Positions 1 to 12,200 of a stretch of DNA of 64,000 nt are shown here, piece by piece (position 1 is the first letter of the stretch; each line of letters begins with the position of its first letter). The stretch is from Branchiostoma floridae. Taxonomy: Eukaryota > Chordata > Leptocardii > Amphioxiformes > Branchiostomatidae. Location: NCBI RefSeq assembly GCF_000003815.2, contig NC_049995.1:14102262-14166261 (forward strand), in the 5' to 3' direction. A program made the position numbers and the translations under genes. Below the pieces are notes generated by a model. It saw only the letters and a program-made list of their open reading frames with translations, ran no database searches and was not told the origin of the DNA.

Positions 1-129
1 ACAGTAGGGAGGTGGGTTACCATTTCTGTTGTTTTACAAGTTTGTTGTTTTACAATGGTAAAGTTTAGATGTTAACTTGCATGAAAAGATTGATGATGTT
101 TTTCAGATACCGGTACAGCTTGGTCCTCT

Positions 130-280
130 TCCTCTCACTCCAAATGTTTGACCTTGGAATGTTTGACCTTGGAACGATTGACATTTGAATTTTTGACCTT
201 GAATGTTTGACCTTGAATGTTTGACCTTCAAATGTTTCACCTTGAAATATTTGACCTTGAATGCTTGACCTTCCCCATAC
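130..280. repeat. degenerate 13-14 bp minisatellite built on TGACCTTGAATGTT
   Basis: About nine imperfect copies of a TTTGACCTTGAATG-like unit lie directly upstream of the first visible CAMSAP exon acceptor (AG at 284-285). TGACCTTGA is the reverse complement of TCAAGGTCA, the extended half-site bound by ERR and NR5A nuclear receptors. The match comes from one repeated unit, so binding is only a possibility. The last copies form the T/C-rich stretch before the splice acceptor. Confidence 0.7.
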
Positions 281-285
281 CCCAG

Positions 286-3200
286 GAGGCCGTCTTACCC
301 GAGAGCCCCGGAGCAGAGGGCAAAGCTGCCGCTGTGGGCTTCTTCTCTTTTAACTCCGCAGATGCAGATAAGGTAAGGCTTCACTCAGACAGTCAGTTCA
401 GTTATACGGTAAACGCATACTAAATCACTTTTTCATTGTGATTCTTATGTATGGCTGAAAGTTACAGAAAAAAAGCCCATAGAATCATAACTTATATTCT
501 TGGATGATTGATTTTTCACACATAATTAACCCCAGAGATAAGGATATAGAAGCCTGTTGTCCATCAACTCTGCCCAGCTCTCCTCCTAGGGTGTGACTGA
601 TTACCAGGAATCACAACAGGAACATACTATAATTACAGTCTCTTATTGACTATAAAGAAACTATTAGATATGTAAACAAACATTAGAAGCTCTCTGACTG
701 GGGAAAAAGGTATGATACACACATGAGATGTCTCCTCTTCTGCATTGTTTGTTTCTCCTGCATTTCCCCTGTGCCTCGACTATTGAACTGAGCTTTAAAA
801 TCTCATTATTTTACACGTTTTTGTCCTCTCATTACAGACAAAAGAAGAGGAGATGAGCAGAAAACGTGAGCAGTTCCTGCGAGCACGGATGAAGCGGGAG
901 GAACAGCTGAAGGCCAGACAGATGGAGAGGGAGGCTGAGCAGGAGAGGGAGAGGGAGGAGAGAAAGTAAGACGTCAAAATGCTTCTTTAAGACATTGGCA
1001 ACATTCTTAAGAAGGCATAGATATTTGCCCTGTCTTCATTTCATAGAAAAGTAAGGCTGAAACTGTCATGCAAAGATTGAAAAAGAAAAAGCTTGAGAGG
1101 AGCAGCTGAAGGAGAGGGGGGAGAGAAAGTAAGACGTCAAACAGTTTCTTTAAGACATTACCTGGTCAAGCATTCTTAAAGACAATGCCAACTTTATTTA
1201 GAAGGTATAGATATTTTGAAAATTAAGAAAAAGCTTGATAGGAACAGCTGAAGGCCAGACAGATGGAGAGGGAGGCTGAGCAGAAGAGGGAGAGGGAGGT
1301 GAGAAAGTAAGACGTCAAAATGCTTTTTAAGAAGTTGCCAACAAGTCTATAGATAGTTATTTGCCCTGTCTTCATTTTATAGAAAAGTAAGGCCGAAACT
1401 CTCATGCAAAGATTGAAAATTAAGAAAAAGGGAGGCTGAACAGGAGAGGAAGAGGTAGGAGAGAAAGTAAGATGTCAAACAGCTTCTTTAAGACATTGAC
1501 AACATCCTTAAGAAGACATAGATATTTGCCCCGTCTCCATTGCATAGAAAAGTAAGGCCAAAACTCTCATGCAAAGATTAAAAATTAAGAAAAAGGGAGG
1601 CTGAACAGGAGAGGAAGAGCTTCTTTAAGACATTGACAACATTCTTGAGAATAGATATTGGCACTGGCTCTTATTTATTGATTAGATTATTTCTAAGATA
1701 ACACCGAAAATGTCATGTAAGGATTGAAAATTAAGAAAAAGCTTATGTTGCAAACAGCAGCACATTTTGCCATTGTACATCTTCTGTGCAGCATGTCTCT
1801 CCATTTAACTGAGATTTGGTCATACAAGCTTGTTTTGGAAGGTCCAACCTTCCCACCTTTTCTCTAACAGGGCTCGAAATACTGGGTGCATGTGCACCCA
1901 GGTGCACCCAAAATTGGAACTGTGCACCCAATTTTTTTCAGTGGGTGCACAAGGTGCACCCAAATATTTTCTTAGGTTTATGTATGGAAAGGTATCAAGT
2001 ATGCTAGTATACATCATATTCTTGACATCTAAGTGTTAGAAAGATAATAAAAATGTCTGTCATGTTACTTGTACAAGAATTTGATAGCTTGTAACTAAGT
2101 TTTGTTATTAGGTTTTCTTGACATTGTACTTAAATCTAAGTGGTGCACCCAAAATTTTTTTGATGCACCAAATTTATTAAGCTGGGTGCACCAGTGCACC
2201 TAATCCCAAAAATGAATTTCGAGCCCTGTCTAACATGTGAGGGATTGAAGTGTGTACAGTGAATAACAGTTCTAAATAGGAACTGTGCATCTTGTCTGAG
2301 GGATGACTATGGTGTGAAAGTTGAAGTATTTGTCCGTTCTCTACATCTACGTAAGAGAATTTGAACTCTCTTTTAATCATTGATGATTCCGAATTACTGA
2401 CTGTTACTGGCAGTTGACTGATGAGGGTTTCCCTTTCCGTGTTCCAGACGTCGTCAGGAAGAGGCCGAACAAAGAAAGGCGGAGGAAAAGGCGCGAAAGG
2501 AGCTGATTTATCAGGAGTACCAACGGAGAAAACACGAACAAGAGATGGCACAGCAGCAGCAAAGGAAGGGAGCACGGCCCAAAAAATCCCGCCCCAAGTC
2601 TGGGCCTCCTGTGGATACACACAAGGGGTCGTCTTCAGGTTTGTTTGTTTGTTTGTTTGTTTGTTAACACGAGTATCAGTGTTGAAAACACGAACAGGAG
2701 ATGACACAGCAGCAGCAGAGGAAGGGAGCGCGGCCCAAAAAATCCCGCCCCAAGTCTGGGCCTCCTGTAGATACACACAAGGGGTCATCTTCAGGTGCTT
2801 TTTTTTGTTCTTGTTGTTTTTAAGCCTACACGCATTTGTATTATGCATTCATGATAGTAATGCTACAGTTTTGGATCACTCTTTTTAAGTTGTCACAAAG
2901 AAGCACTCTGGTATTTGAGCAAGACAGCTGAAACCCTTACACAATTTCATCCTGGTGAAATAAATTCCCAAAAAATTGTCCCAAACAGCCCAAATCCTTC
3001 AAACTATGGAGTCCTTTCGCATTGTTCTGGGATGGGGGGTGAACCTACATGTATATTATAATTGCCATCTTGGCAGAAAGTTCTGAGTGATGTCTAGGTT
3101 GGGATGACATACCTGTCCATCGAAAGGTCATCCAACCATCAATCTCATTTAAAGTGAAGGTCATGTATAGAGAGTGAAGGTCACGCTGTGTGTTTTCTCT

Positions 3201-6200
3201 CCCAGGAGGCTCCCGGCCGGCGAGTGTTGTTGAAAGTCATGATGGGACGAGCGGCAGCTCTGGGAGTGGGAGGAAGACTCCAGACTGGGAACAGTCGTCA
3301 CAATCATCAACTAGTGAATATACAGGTATGTACCACTACACACACCGGGGAACAGTCGTCACAATCATCAACTAGTGAATATACAGGTATGTACCACTAC
3401 ACACACCGGGGAACAGTCGTCACAATCATCAACTAGTGAATATACAGGTATGTACCACTACACACACCGGGGAACAGTCGTCACAATCATCAACTAGTGA
3501 ATATACAGGTATGTACCACTATATACACCGGGGGGAACACTCATGACACTCATCAACCATTGAATATATAGGTATGTCAAGTTTTATATGTCTGCTTTGT
3601 ATGTTTGTGCAACTCAAAGGGAGCAAAAGTTTAAGTTTGTTTTTGGTTTTCCTGTGTTTCGACAATTTCCAGTATACGCAGTGCAACGTTGCTATACGTG
3701 GTCAGTACCGCTATCACAAGTATCACAAGCAATATTGGGTGAAGTCTAACAGTAACATCTCTGTTTCTCCATGTGTCAGATCTACTAGCCTTTTGATAAA
3801 ACCTATGCCACATTCAACTACATACCACACCTCATAGTGGATCCATTATTTCATTCTATGACCGCACCTTGGCCTAGGACTGTTGTATTGAGAAATGACC
3901 TGAGTAGTTGAGTGCCAAATGGCAGCCACTCTAGCTAGCTCCTTGCAATTCAGCCCCTGGCTGTAAAGAGAGAGCCAATGAAAATAACAACACTTCAACA
4001 CTTTGTCACGGCCGAAGCTGTTTGAGATAGTACCAAAACATGTAAGCAGAGTCACGGGAAAAGCTCCACGAGAAAGTGCGGGTTCCCGCCTCGGGAATCT
4101 CTCCACGGAAAAGCGCGGGTTCCCGGACGTCCTCGAGACGGGATTCTCTCCACCGGGAGCGAATGTTCCCGGACGGGAATTTCACCCGACGGCACCGACG
4201 GTGCCCGCAGCCCACTCGCCGATATAGTGGAATACGCAACGAAGTTTCAAAGAAAACTGAAATATTTCACGCAACGTTTACATATTTCAAATAGACAAAT
4301 ATTTGAAATAGACAACCTTGCACTGTCATAAACATTAGCAGTACGGGGATTTTCGCTAGTGGGCTGCCGGGCGTCTTTGCGCGCAAGCGTTCTCTCCGGA
4401 ACATTTGGAATTAAACATGGAGGGTTCAACCTCCTTGGAATCAAACCTTTCAAAGAAAATTGAAATCTATCCAAGAACGTTGATATACTACGGTGTACTG
4501 TCAAAGCAATCACCCCCACAAATCATCGATTTTTTTTTACAGCTGCACAGATAAAGGTATAGTAAAACGAAATACGATAAGATCGCGTTCCGAACATCAC
4601 AGCAACTTTGTTACCGAGAATGCAAAAAGAAACAAAAAACGACTTACCTTTGGATGGGGGAGACTCGATATGGATCTTCAGAGCTTGGTGTTGACAACTG
4701 CAACTGTTGTGTACGCTAAAGCTACATCGGCGTACGCTAAAACTACCCTGAAACTTAGTAAACACCGGCCAAGCACCCACGTAAATCGCACTGCATCAAA
4801 ATTCCAAACCCACGCTACCTAATTACATATTCATAGGTCAAGGGTCACATTCATGGGGTCACGGGGTCATGGTGTCCTCATTACATATTCATATATCAAA
4901 GCCACCAAGCGCTACCACCAACAACGATACATTGTCACTTAGCATAGGCTTACACAAGTGCAAATACCGGCAAATCGGCACAATGTCAAATTTACATATT
5001 ACGGTAATTCTAATCAACAACAAAAAAAGACATACACATCACATAAGACGCACACGGTGACCGTCGGTACGACATTACTATATACACATGACGTCTGCCG
5101 TAGAAAAAGTAAGTGTAGCACATTCAAAATACACACATGTGGATATCTACACCTCGGTAAGCACCTAATCGGTAAATTTACATACTACGGTACATTTTCG
5201 ATGGAAGAAAAAAAAAACACAAAACAATAAGATACATAAACTTGTCGAAAAGAATTAAAGGAAAAAGATAACCATAAAAAAAACAAGACTCTTTCAACCT
5301 CCTTGACAAGACACACATACATAAGCTAAAAATACATGACATTGTACATGTACTTCATATACAGTATCATCATATACACATGACGTCTGTCTACAACATA
5401 TGGATTTTCACATCACATCACATCAAGAAAAACTGGTTGAACATGATCCTAATGTCAAACATATGTAAAACATGTTGGAATAGTTCGGTAAGACAGTTGT
5501 CAACACAAGGTCCTCTTTCAACCTCCTTGGTCTACATGACATGTTTCACCTTCATGCGCCACAATCTGCACCAAAAATGAAAAAAAGAGATTAAAAAAAA
5601 CACAGCCTAATAAAAGGATAGACAAAGGCGTCAACAGGCCAAGGTAAAAACATTTTTTTTCTGATGTTCATTACCTACGACAACGAAACAGTGTCACTTA
5701 GCATAGACTTACACAAAAAACATAAGAAAGACATACAAAACTGAAAATCTACAGTACCGTCGGCAAATCGGTAACATGTCTACTAGGGTACATTTTTCAT
5801 AAACACAAAAGAAAACAACAATATACACATGCATAAGACCTTACATTTGACATACATGCCGGTGACCATAAGTACACATTACGATATACACATGATGTCT
5901 GTCTAGAGAATTTCTAGGCAAAGGCACAGCCCCAACACCGCACAAATCAGCAACTTTACACAAATCAGCAAATTGAACATGTCATAGGAATGTATCGTAC
6001 GCAACACGGGCACCACTTTGTACTTTGAAAATGATAACAAAAAAAAAAACATTTGAATTCAGAAAAACTTGTTGATCGTATGCTAATGTCATTTGTAAAC
6101 ATGAGATAGTTCCATAAGACAATAGCCTACATGCTTAACCTCCTTGTGTCATACTAACAATCTATAGAAAAAAATGAAACAAACCAAAAAAACTTTTAAA

Positions 6201-9200
6201 AAATCAAGCTTAAAAGGGAAACAAAAACGTCAAGAACGTAAAATCATTTTCTCTGAACTTTCTGTGTAGGGGTTTTCTCCCCTAGATTTTCTGTGTAGGG
6301 GTTTTCTCCCCTAGATTTTCTGTGTAGGGGCTTTTCTGCCCTATTTGTACGGATTTACACGTTGCATTGCATGTTTTTGAGTGCCAAGAACAAAGAAACA
6401 TGAAACATGAAGTTCGACGGTGTCATGTAGGCCAGCTGTGGCTGAATCCTGATGAGGCTGGAGTTCGCCTGTTCATTGACCTGAGAGTTGATGGACCGGA
6501 TGTCGACTGCAGCGGTATAACTGTCCATGCAGTACCCTAGCGAACAGCCGACATGCCCCTTGAAGTGGAACCGGTCCACCAGAAACACGGTCTTCTGGAA
6601 GAAGTGTGGCTCCCTGTTCATCGCGTACTTGTGCAGCTGACAACTGTTGTCGTACACGACTACTCTGGGGGCCACCGGGAACCGTGTCCTCAGGATCTCG
6701 AACGGGTGGCGGGGCGATTCACAGCTTTGCATGGCAGTGAAGCCATAGCACACGCCATGTGGACAGAACAGGGTAAACAGCCCGGGCGTGAGCGAATGGT
6801 GACCATACGACTCCTTCCGGCAGCTGTCCTTCTCCCTCGACTTACTCGCTTCCTCAACAGCGTACCTTGGCAGACCACAGAGCTGAGGAAGGGAAGGGAA
6901 AAAGGAAAGAGTAGATGTAGGGGGAGGAGCGGGGTAGCAGTCAGGGGAAGGTTTCTCAACCTCCTTGAAAGTCTGAATGAGTACAGTCATGAGGGAGAGA
7001 ACAAGAGCAGAAATGTCTGGAGGAAGATGGCCTGCCTTGGTCACACTACAGAGAAAATCCGTCAGTACCGGCGCCTTCTCAAAAAGATAAGCAGAGTACC
7101 GATGGAAACGAGAGCTCGTAAGATCGATCGTACCCTCTGCCACCATCTGCATGATGCGAATGGCTTTCTTGTCACCAGCCATCTGTATCATCCCACACAC
7201 CGGCGTACTCCTTGCCACCTCAGACAGGAACGTGCTGTACTCTGGCGGTGCGCGTGTTGCATGTCCCTCTGCCTGCAGACGCCTCAGGAGATCTGTCACA
7301 TCGCTACGACCCGACTGGATCAGCTTGCCCTGGAGATCAGCCATCTCTTCTTCGCTGATCCCCAGCTTACCTGTAAACTTACCCCTGCCCCTCCGTTTGT
7401 TGCCCGAATACCGGAGGAGCAGATCCCGTGACTTCGCACAGGTGATGAAGACACGTCGGCTGTGGTTCGATCCGGTCACTAGCTTCTCAGGCTGGGCTCC
7501 TGCAGCTTCAGGTGTGGACAGGTACGGGAGGAAATCCTTACGGAACCCAAGCATAGTACCTAAGGATTACACAAAAGAACAATAAGGTCTCAAGATCTAA
7601 CCTCTATGCACAATACTAGTATTTCGACAGATAAAATGAAAGCAGATAAGAGATAAACTTACCGTCACACACTATGATCTTGGGTTCCGGGCCGCATTTG
7701 CTACAGGTGTACACCTACAGTTTGGGAAATAAAAATTGCTATTATAAAGCGTCTGAATAGGTTCAAGAAATATAGCACATTAGAATTCTGACAGTACTAA
7801 TGTGCATATGATATACTTGTGAATTTTTCACCTTTTCCCAATCGATGACCAGTCTGCGGGCCCACGAGTTCCATGCCTGTCGCAACTTCTCGTATGGGAT
7901 GTTCTCGGGATGGCTGCCGCATGCACTTCGGATGTCATTGCAGACGCGTTGTGTTGTCCGCAATGGCTGCTTGCCTTGTACCATCGAGCTTAGGTAGTCC
8001 GCCAAGAGCCCGAAGTAGAACATCACCCTGTTTGAATGCAATACAAAGATACGGTAAGTATAGCCTTCTTTTATCTCGGTGCACTTACGTAACATAATAA
8101 TTGTAATGAATGAATGAATGAAGACCTTTATTGTACCTTTTTGCCCCACTGGGCTAAGTATAGGTCACACGGTAGCAATCAAATATATGTTACAATGGGA
8201 ACAATCCTACACATCTATATATGCAGATGTGCATCTAATCTATTCTAGGACACTCGACTTCCTCTCGCTCCTTGGTAATTGCATAAATGTAGCTAGGTGT
8301 ATAGTTGGTTAGAGTTAGTTGTAATAATAATACAATATTGTATTATATAAGATATTGCTTCTCTATAAACTGATCCGCACGATTCAAAAAGTCAAAGAAT
8401 AGAATTAAAAAAGGAACAGGACATGCCTGTTGTCGAGGTTGTGCAGCAGGTCTGCCGTTCCGTCATACATGTGGCGGCATGCGCAGCTGCCGACGGTGGG
8501 TCTGTAATAGACCACCCGGGAGTGGCGCTTCCCGTCCTCCCCTAGGTAGTCGGCCAGGTTCTTGTACCGTGTATAGATGATAACACGGTCGTGTTGAACC
8601 CACTGTTGCACAATAGGGTCCCGGGTGTCCCAGCCATTCCCGTGAGTGCATGTACCAGATGGCACATCTGGCACAAGGTGGTACGGGAATGTCTCATCCT
8701 TGTCTTCATACCTACAAATATTGAATAGAATTAGTTGATGCTGCATGATGCATTGCAATCAGCTGTAAAGTATTGAAAAATTGGTCAGGTAATTCATACA
8801 ACTACATGCACTTATTCTTACACTGACATACCTGTCAAACTTTTCCCGCATATCCGATGTCCATGGGCAAGGGACTGGGGATGTGGAGACAGACTTAAAC
8901 GTCGGCTCGTCTAAGGTGGTGAATGCTACGTTCACATCCACGTTCCTTTCATCACACCAGTCCTTGTACGTCTCCACGTGAGAGCAGGCCATCTGGCGCC
9001 GACTGCACGTCACACAGGAAAGTCTTCCTCCCCCAACGCGCTTCAAGATTCCTGAAAAACATACAAAATAATGTTTAACTTTAACTGTTATATTGTAGTA
9101 TATGACTTCCCTAACAAATCTCGCACCGAACAAAATACTGTCACGAGACTGCTAAGCCATGAATGAAGCTATTCTTACCATATGTTTCCCCGTCGTGAGC

Positions 9201-12200
9201 AGCAGCGAGGAAAGGAGACGTCTGAAGCTGCTCAACAACCTCATCATCGCTTCCCTCATCTTCTTGGTCTCCCTCAACCCTGGGTGGCGTTGTGATGATC
9301 CGCTTTGCTGCACGGGCGTGTAGACAGTAAAGCCCTTCCTCGCGTGCAGCAAAACCATGTAGAGTCTCACCCATCTGTATAACGATGAATTTTCAATTTT
9401 GCAAACATTAATCACAAGGGTATGCAGGGCTTCTAGTCACGTCATGCAAACCAAAGCACACGTCTCTTCCTGGTACACAGAATTATATTTTCCATATCCT
9501 GCTATCCTGTTCATTATTGGTTGTCATACATTTAACCTTGTGCGATTGTTGAGTAATTAATTAATCCATTCATTTACTCATCCATTCATTCTCGCATAGC
9601 AATAAGCAAACGGCCGCTGTCGAGTCGACGTAACTCACGTCTAAACTGTTTCACGTCTCTTTAGTAAACGGATTAGGCGAAATCACGATCGCGAAATCAG
9701 TTCTCAAGTTTCCACAGACAATCAGGTCCAGGTTCACGTCCACCTGGAAATGATCCTCTGGACCTGAACGGGACCTATCCTGAATTTCAACTAGTACATG
9801 TACAAACCCCTACCAAAAATCCTTTTTTCTTTCTTTCTGTCCTTTCACATCTTATTCTTTAACTTTTGAGATTTATTTTGGTATCAGTAAGACATTTGTT
9901 TATGTCACTTGATCATCCCTAAAGGAAACGGTGATCAGTGACATTGAAGATGTTTTTTCTTTATGGTTATCGTGCGCATTGTTACATTGTTTCTATAAAA
10001 AAAAAACACGGTGACATGTGTATTACAGTAACTGTTTTCGACAAGATTTGTGGAGAAGTGTGGAATATGATTGTGAAAAATGACATATTAGCACAAAATG
10101 GCATACACTGTATTTGACGGAAGTCGGCCATGCTGGCAAAATCATATACAGTTGAATCTAAAGTACAAATGCACAACTTACATTGCCGTCGGGGTTGAGT
10201 CTCTGTTCACATCTAATGTCTGGACATTAGAAGTGATATTGTCAACTTCATCAGCTGTAGATTTTGCACTAGCCTCCATCAACCTCTTTAGCTGACTCGG
10301 TTTCAGCGGGACCTTCACGCTGTCTGGTTGCATGTAGAGTCTTCGCGAAGAGCGGCGTGACATTGTGCGATACGGAGTAAAATTCGACTGAAGTACACAC
10401 GCCGTATAGGGTATTTATATACAGTCCGTTTCTTTGTCAACTTCCAATAATCTAAAGCGCTAGCCGCAAGCTCCGCCAATCAAATACAACAATTGGTTGG
10501 CTCATTAGAGACCGCGTTTCTTTGTTGATGCAAATATTGACTCCATACGAACTGCATTTTTTGTCAAACAACTTCGACAAGTGTGAATCGCTAGCACATA
10601 GCCAATCAAATGCAACAATACGAATGACTCCATAGAGTCCGCGTTTCTTTGTTGATGCAAATGTTGACTTCATACGAACTGCGTTTTTTGTCAAACAACT
10701 TCGACAAGTGTGAATCGCTAGCACATAGCCAATCAAATGTAACAGCATAGTTCTTTGTCAGACAACTTTGACTACTGTAAACTGGCGGCACATCGCCAAT
10801 CAAAATGCAAAATAGTTGACCCAATACAGGCCGCCTTTCTTTGTCACACGGCTTACGTATTATTCTTTAATTTAGACATACAAAATCTGCATCACAAGGA
10901 AAACTGGCAATAAAAAGAGAAGATCAGGATCGGGTCTCATTCACTTTCTTCACATTTTTGCATTGCCTATCGTGTCATTCTCTTCCAATCTCGACGACCC
11001 TATCCCCATGGCTCCGCGTAACTCTCACCTCAGGAGATGGTTCGGTACCCACTGGTGTCGTGCTAATGCTGCAGTGAACAGCAGTTTGAGCAAAGGACTG
11101 CCCGCATTTTCGGTGAATTTGGACGCTGATAACTGCTGGCAGTTTACCGGACCAGAGGAGCTCCTAGAGGTCCTACTACCTATACAGGAGCAGCTGGAGG
11201 CAGCTATGGTCGCGTGGCAGGAGGCCAACTCCACAGGGATAAGCACAGGAGAAGACGGTGACAACACAGGTAATAATACTGATATATTATATCATATGTA
11301 GAACTTTCGTTGTTTGTGGGTTCACTACAAATCATTACTATCTTGTTTGGTGTCAAGCTCCTACTTTTCTTATAAGATTACCAGTGTGTAAAAGCATATC
11401 TCATATGTTTATACCATGTACATGTACTTGCAATTAGCCCTCGGGCATGAACTTGCAAATAAACTTATTATAAGTAGCCATACACTGATATTCATGCAAA
11501 TGTCTGCAGTGGGGCTTGCCGTGAAGAAGACGGTGCTGTGCAAGCCACCGAAGCCCGTCGCCCAGCTCAAGTGCGATGATGTGAGGTCATTCGTGTCCGC
11601 ATGGATCAGAGCTCTCAACCCCGGTAGTTCCATGCCGTCATACAGCGACTCTACAGCAAAGCCGCCCTACTGGCCCGCCGACATCCCGTGGGCGTGTCCT
11701 TCCAAGGCTCCCCCAGGATACTCAGGAGGTACCTTATGTCTATGTTTTTTTTCCTATATATGACATGCATTTGTATTATCTTGGTATGATCAAACGGATA
11801 AGGGAAATGTATTTTCAATACTAGAAAAAGATTTAAAGTTATGAAACATTCCTATGATATGAATATCTCTCCCATTACTTTATAAGCATGATTACGTTAT
11901 GTAGCAATACCAAACAAGATCAAAAGACATATACAGTGACGGTATATAATGACAAGTGGAATGATACAGTCGAATGATACGTATATATGTATTTCCTTGT
12001 TTATTCTCGTGTGCCTATCCCTTTCGTACAGACTGGACTATGGCAATGAGAAGGGTTCTGAGAAGCATCCTGCTTCACGTCGGGAAGGACCCCGACACGT
12101 ACTGCGCGGGGAGATCCAGTGATCAACCAACCATGCCGGCCCCCAGGAGAGTCAACATGCCCGTCCAGGCGCCGCCCATCCAGACGAGCACGCCTCAACC

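Noticed and set aside
2177-2848. 223-codon open frame on the minus strand
   Set aside because: It is antisense to CAMSAP exon 3 and its duplicate. Length comes from the repeated GC-rich segment, and the sense strand codes for a known family.
3287-3575. CRISPR-like regular array
   Set aside because: Units are tandem without variable spacers, in a eukaryotic exon-intron junction. It is a minisatellite.
4493-4822. 109-codon plus frame near the transposon's left end
   Set aside because: No start context, splice sites or recognisable motif. The composition resembles the surrounding non-coding DNA.
6553-7585. Long plus-strand frames (292 and 144 codons)
   Set aside because: They lie opposite the transposase catalytic exon, whose motifs and splice phase support the minus strand.
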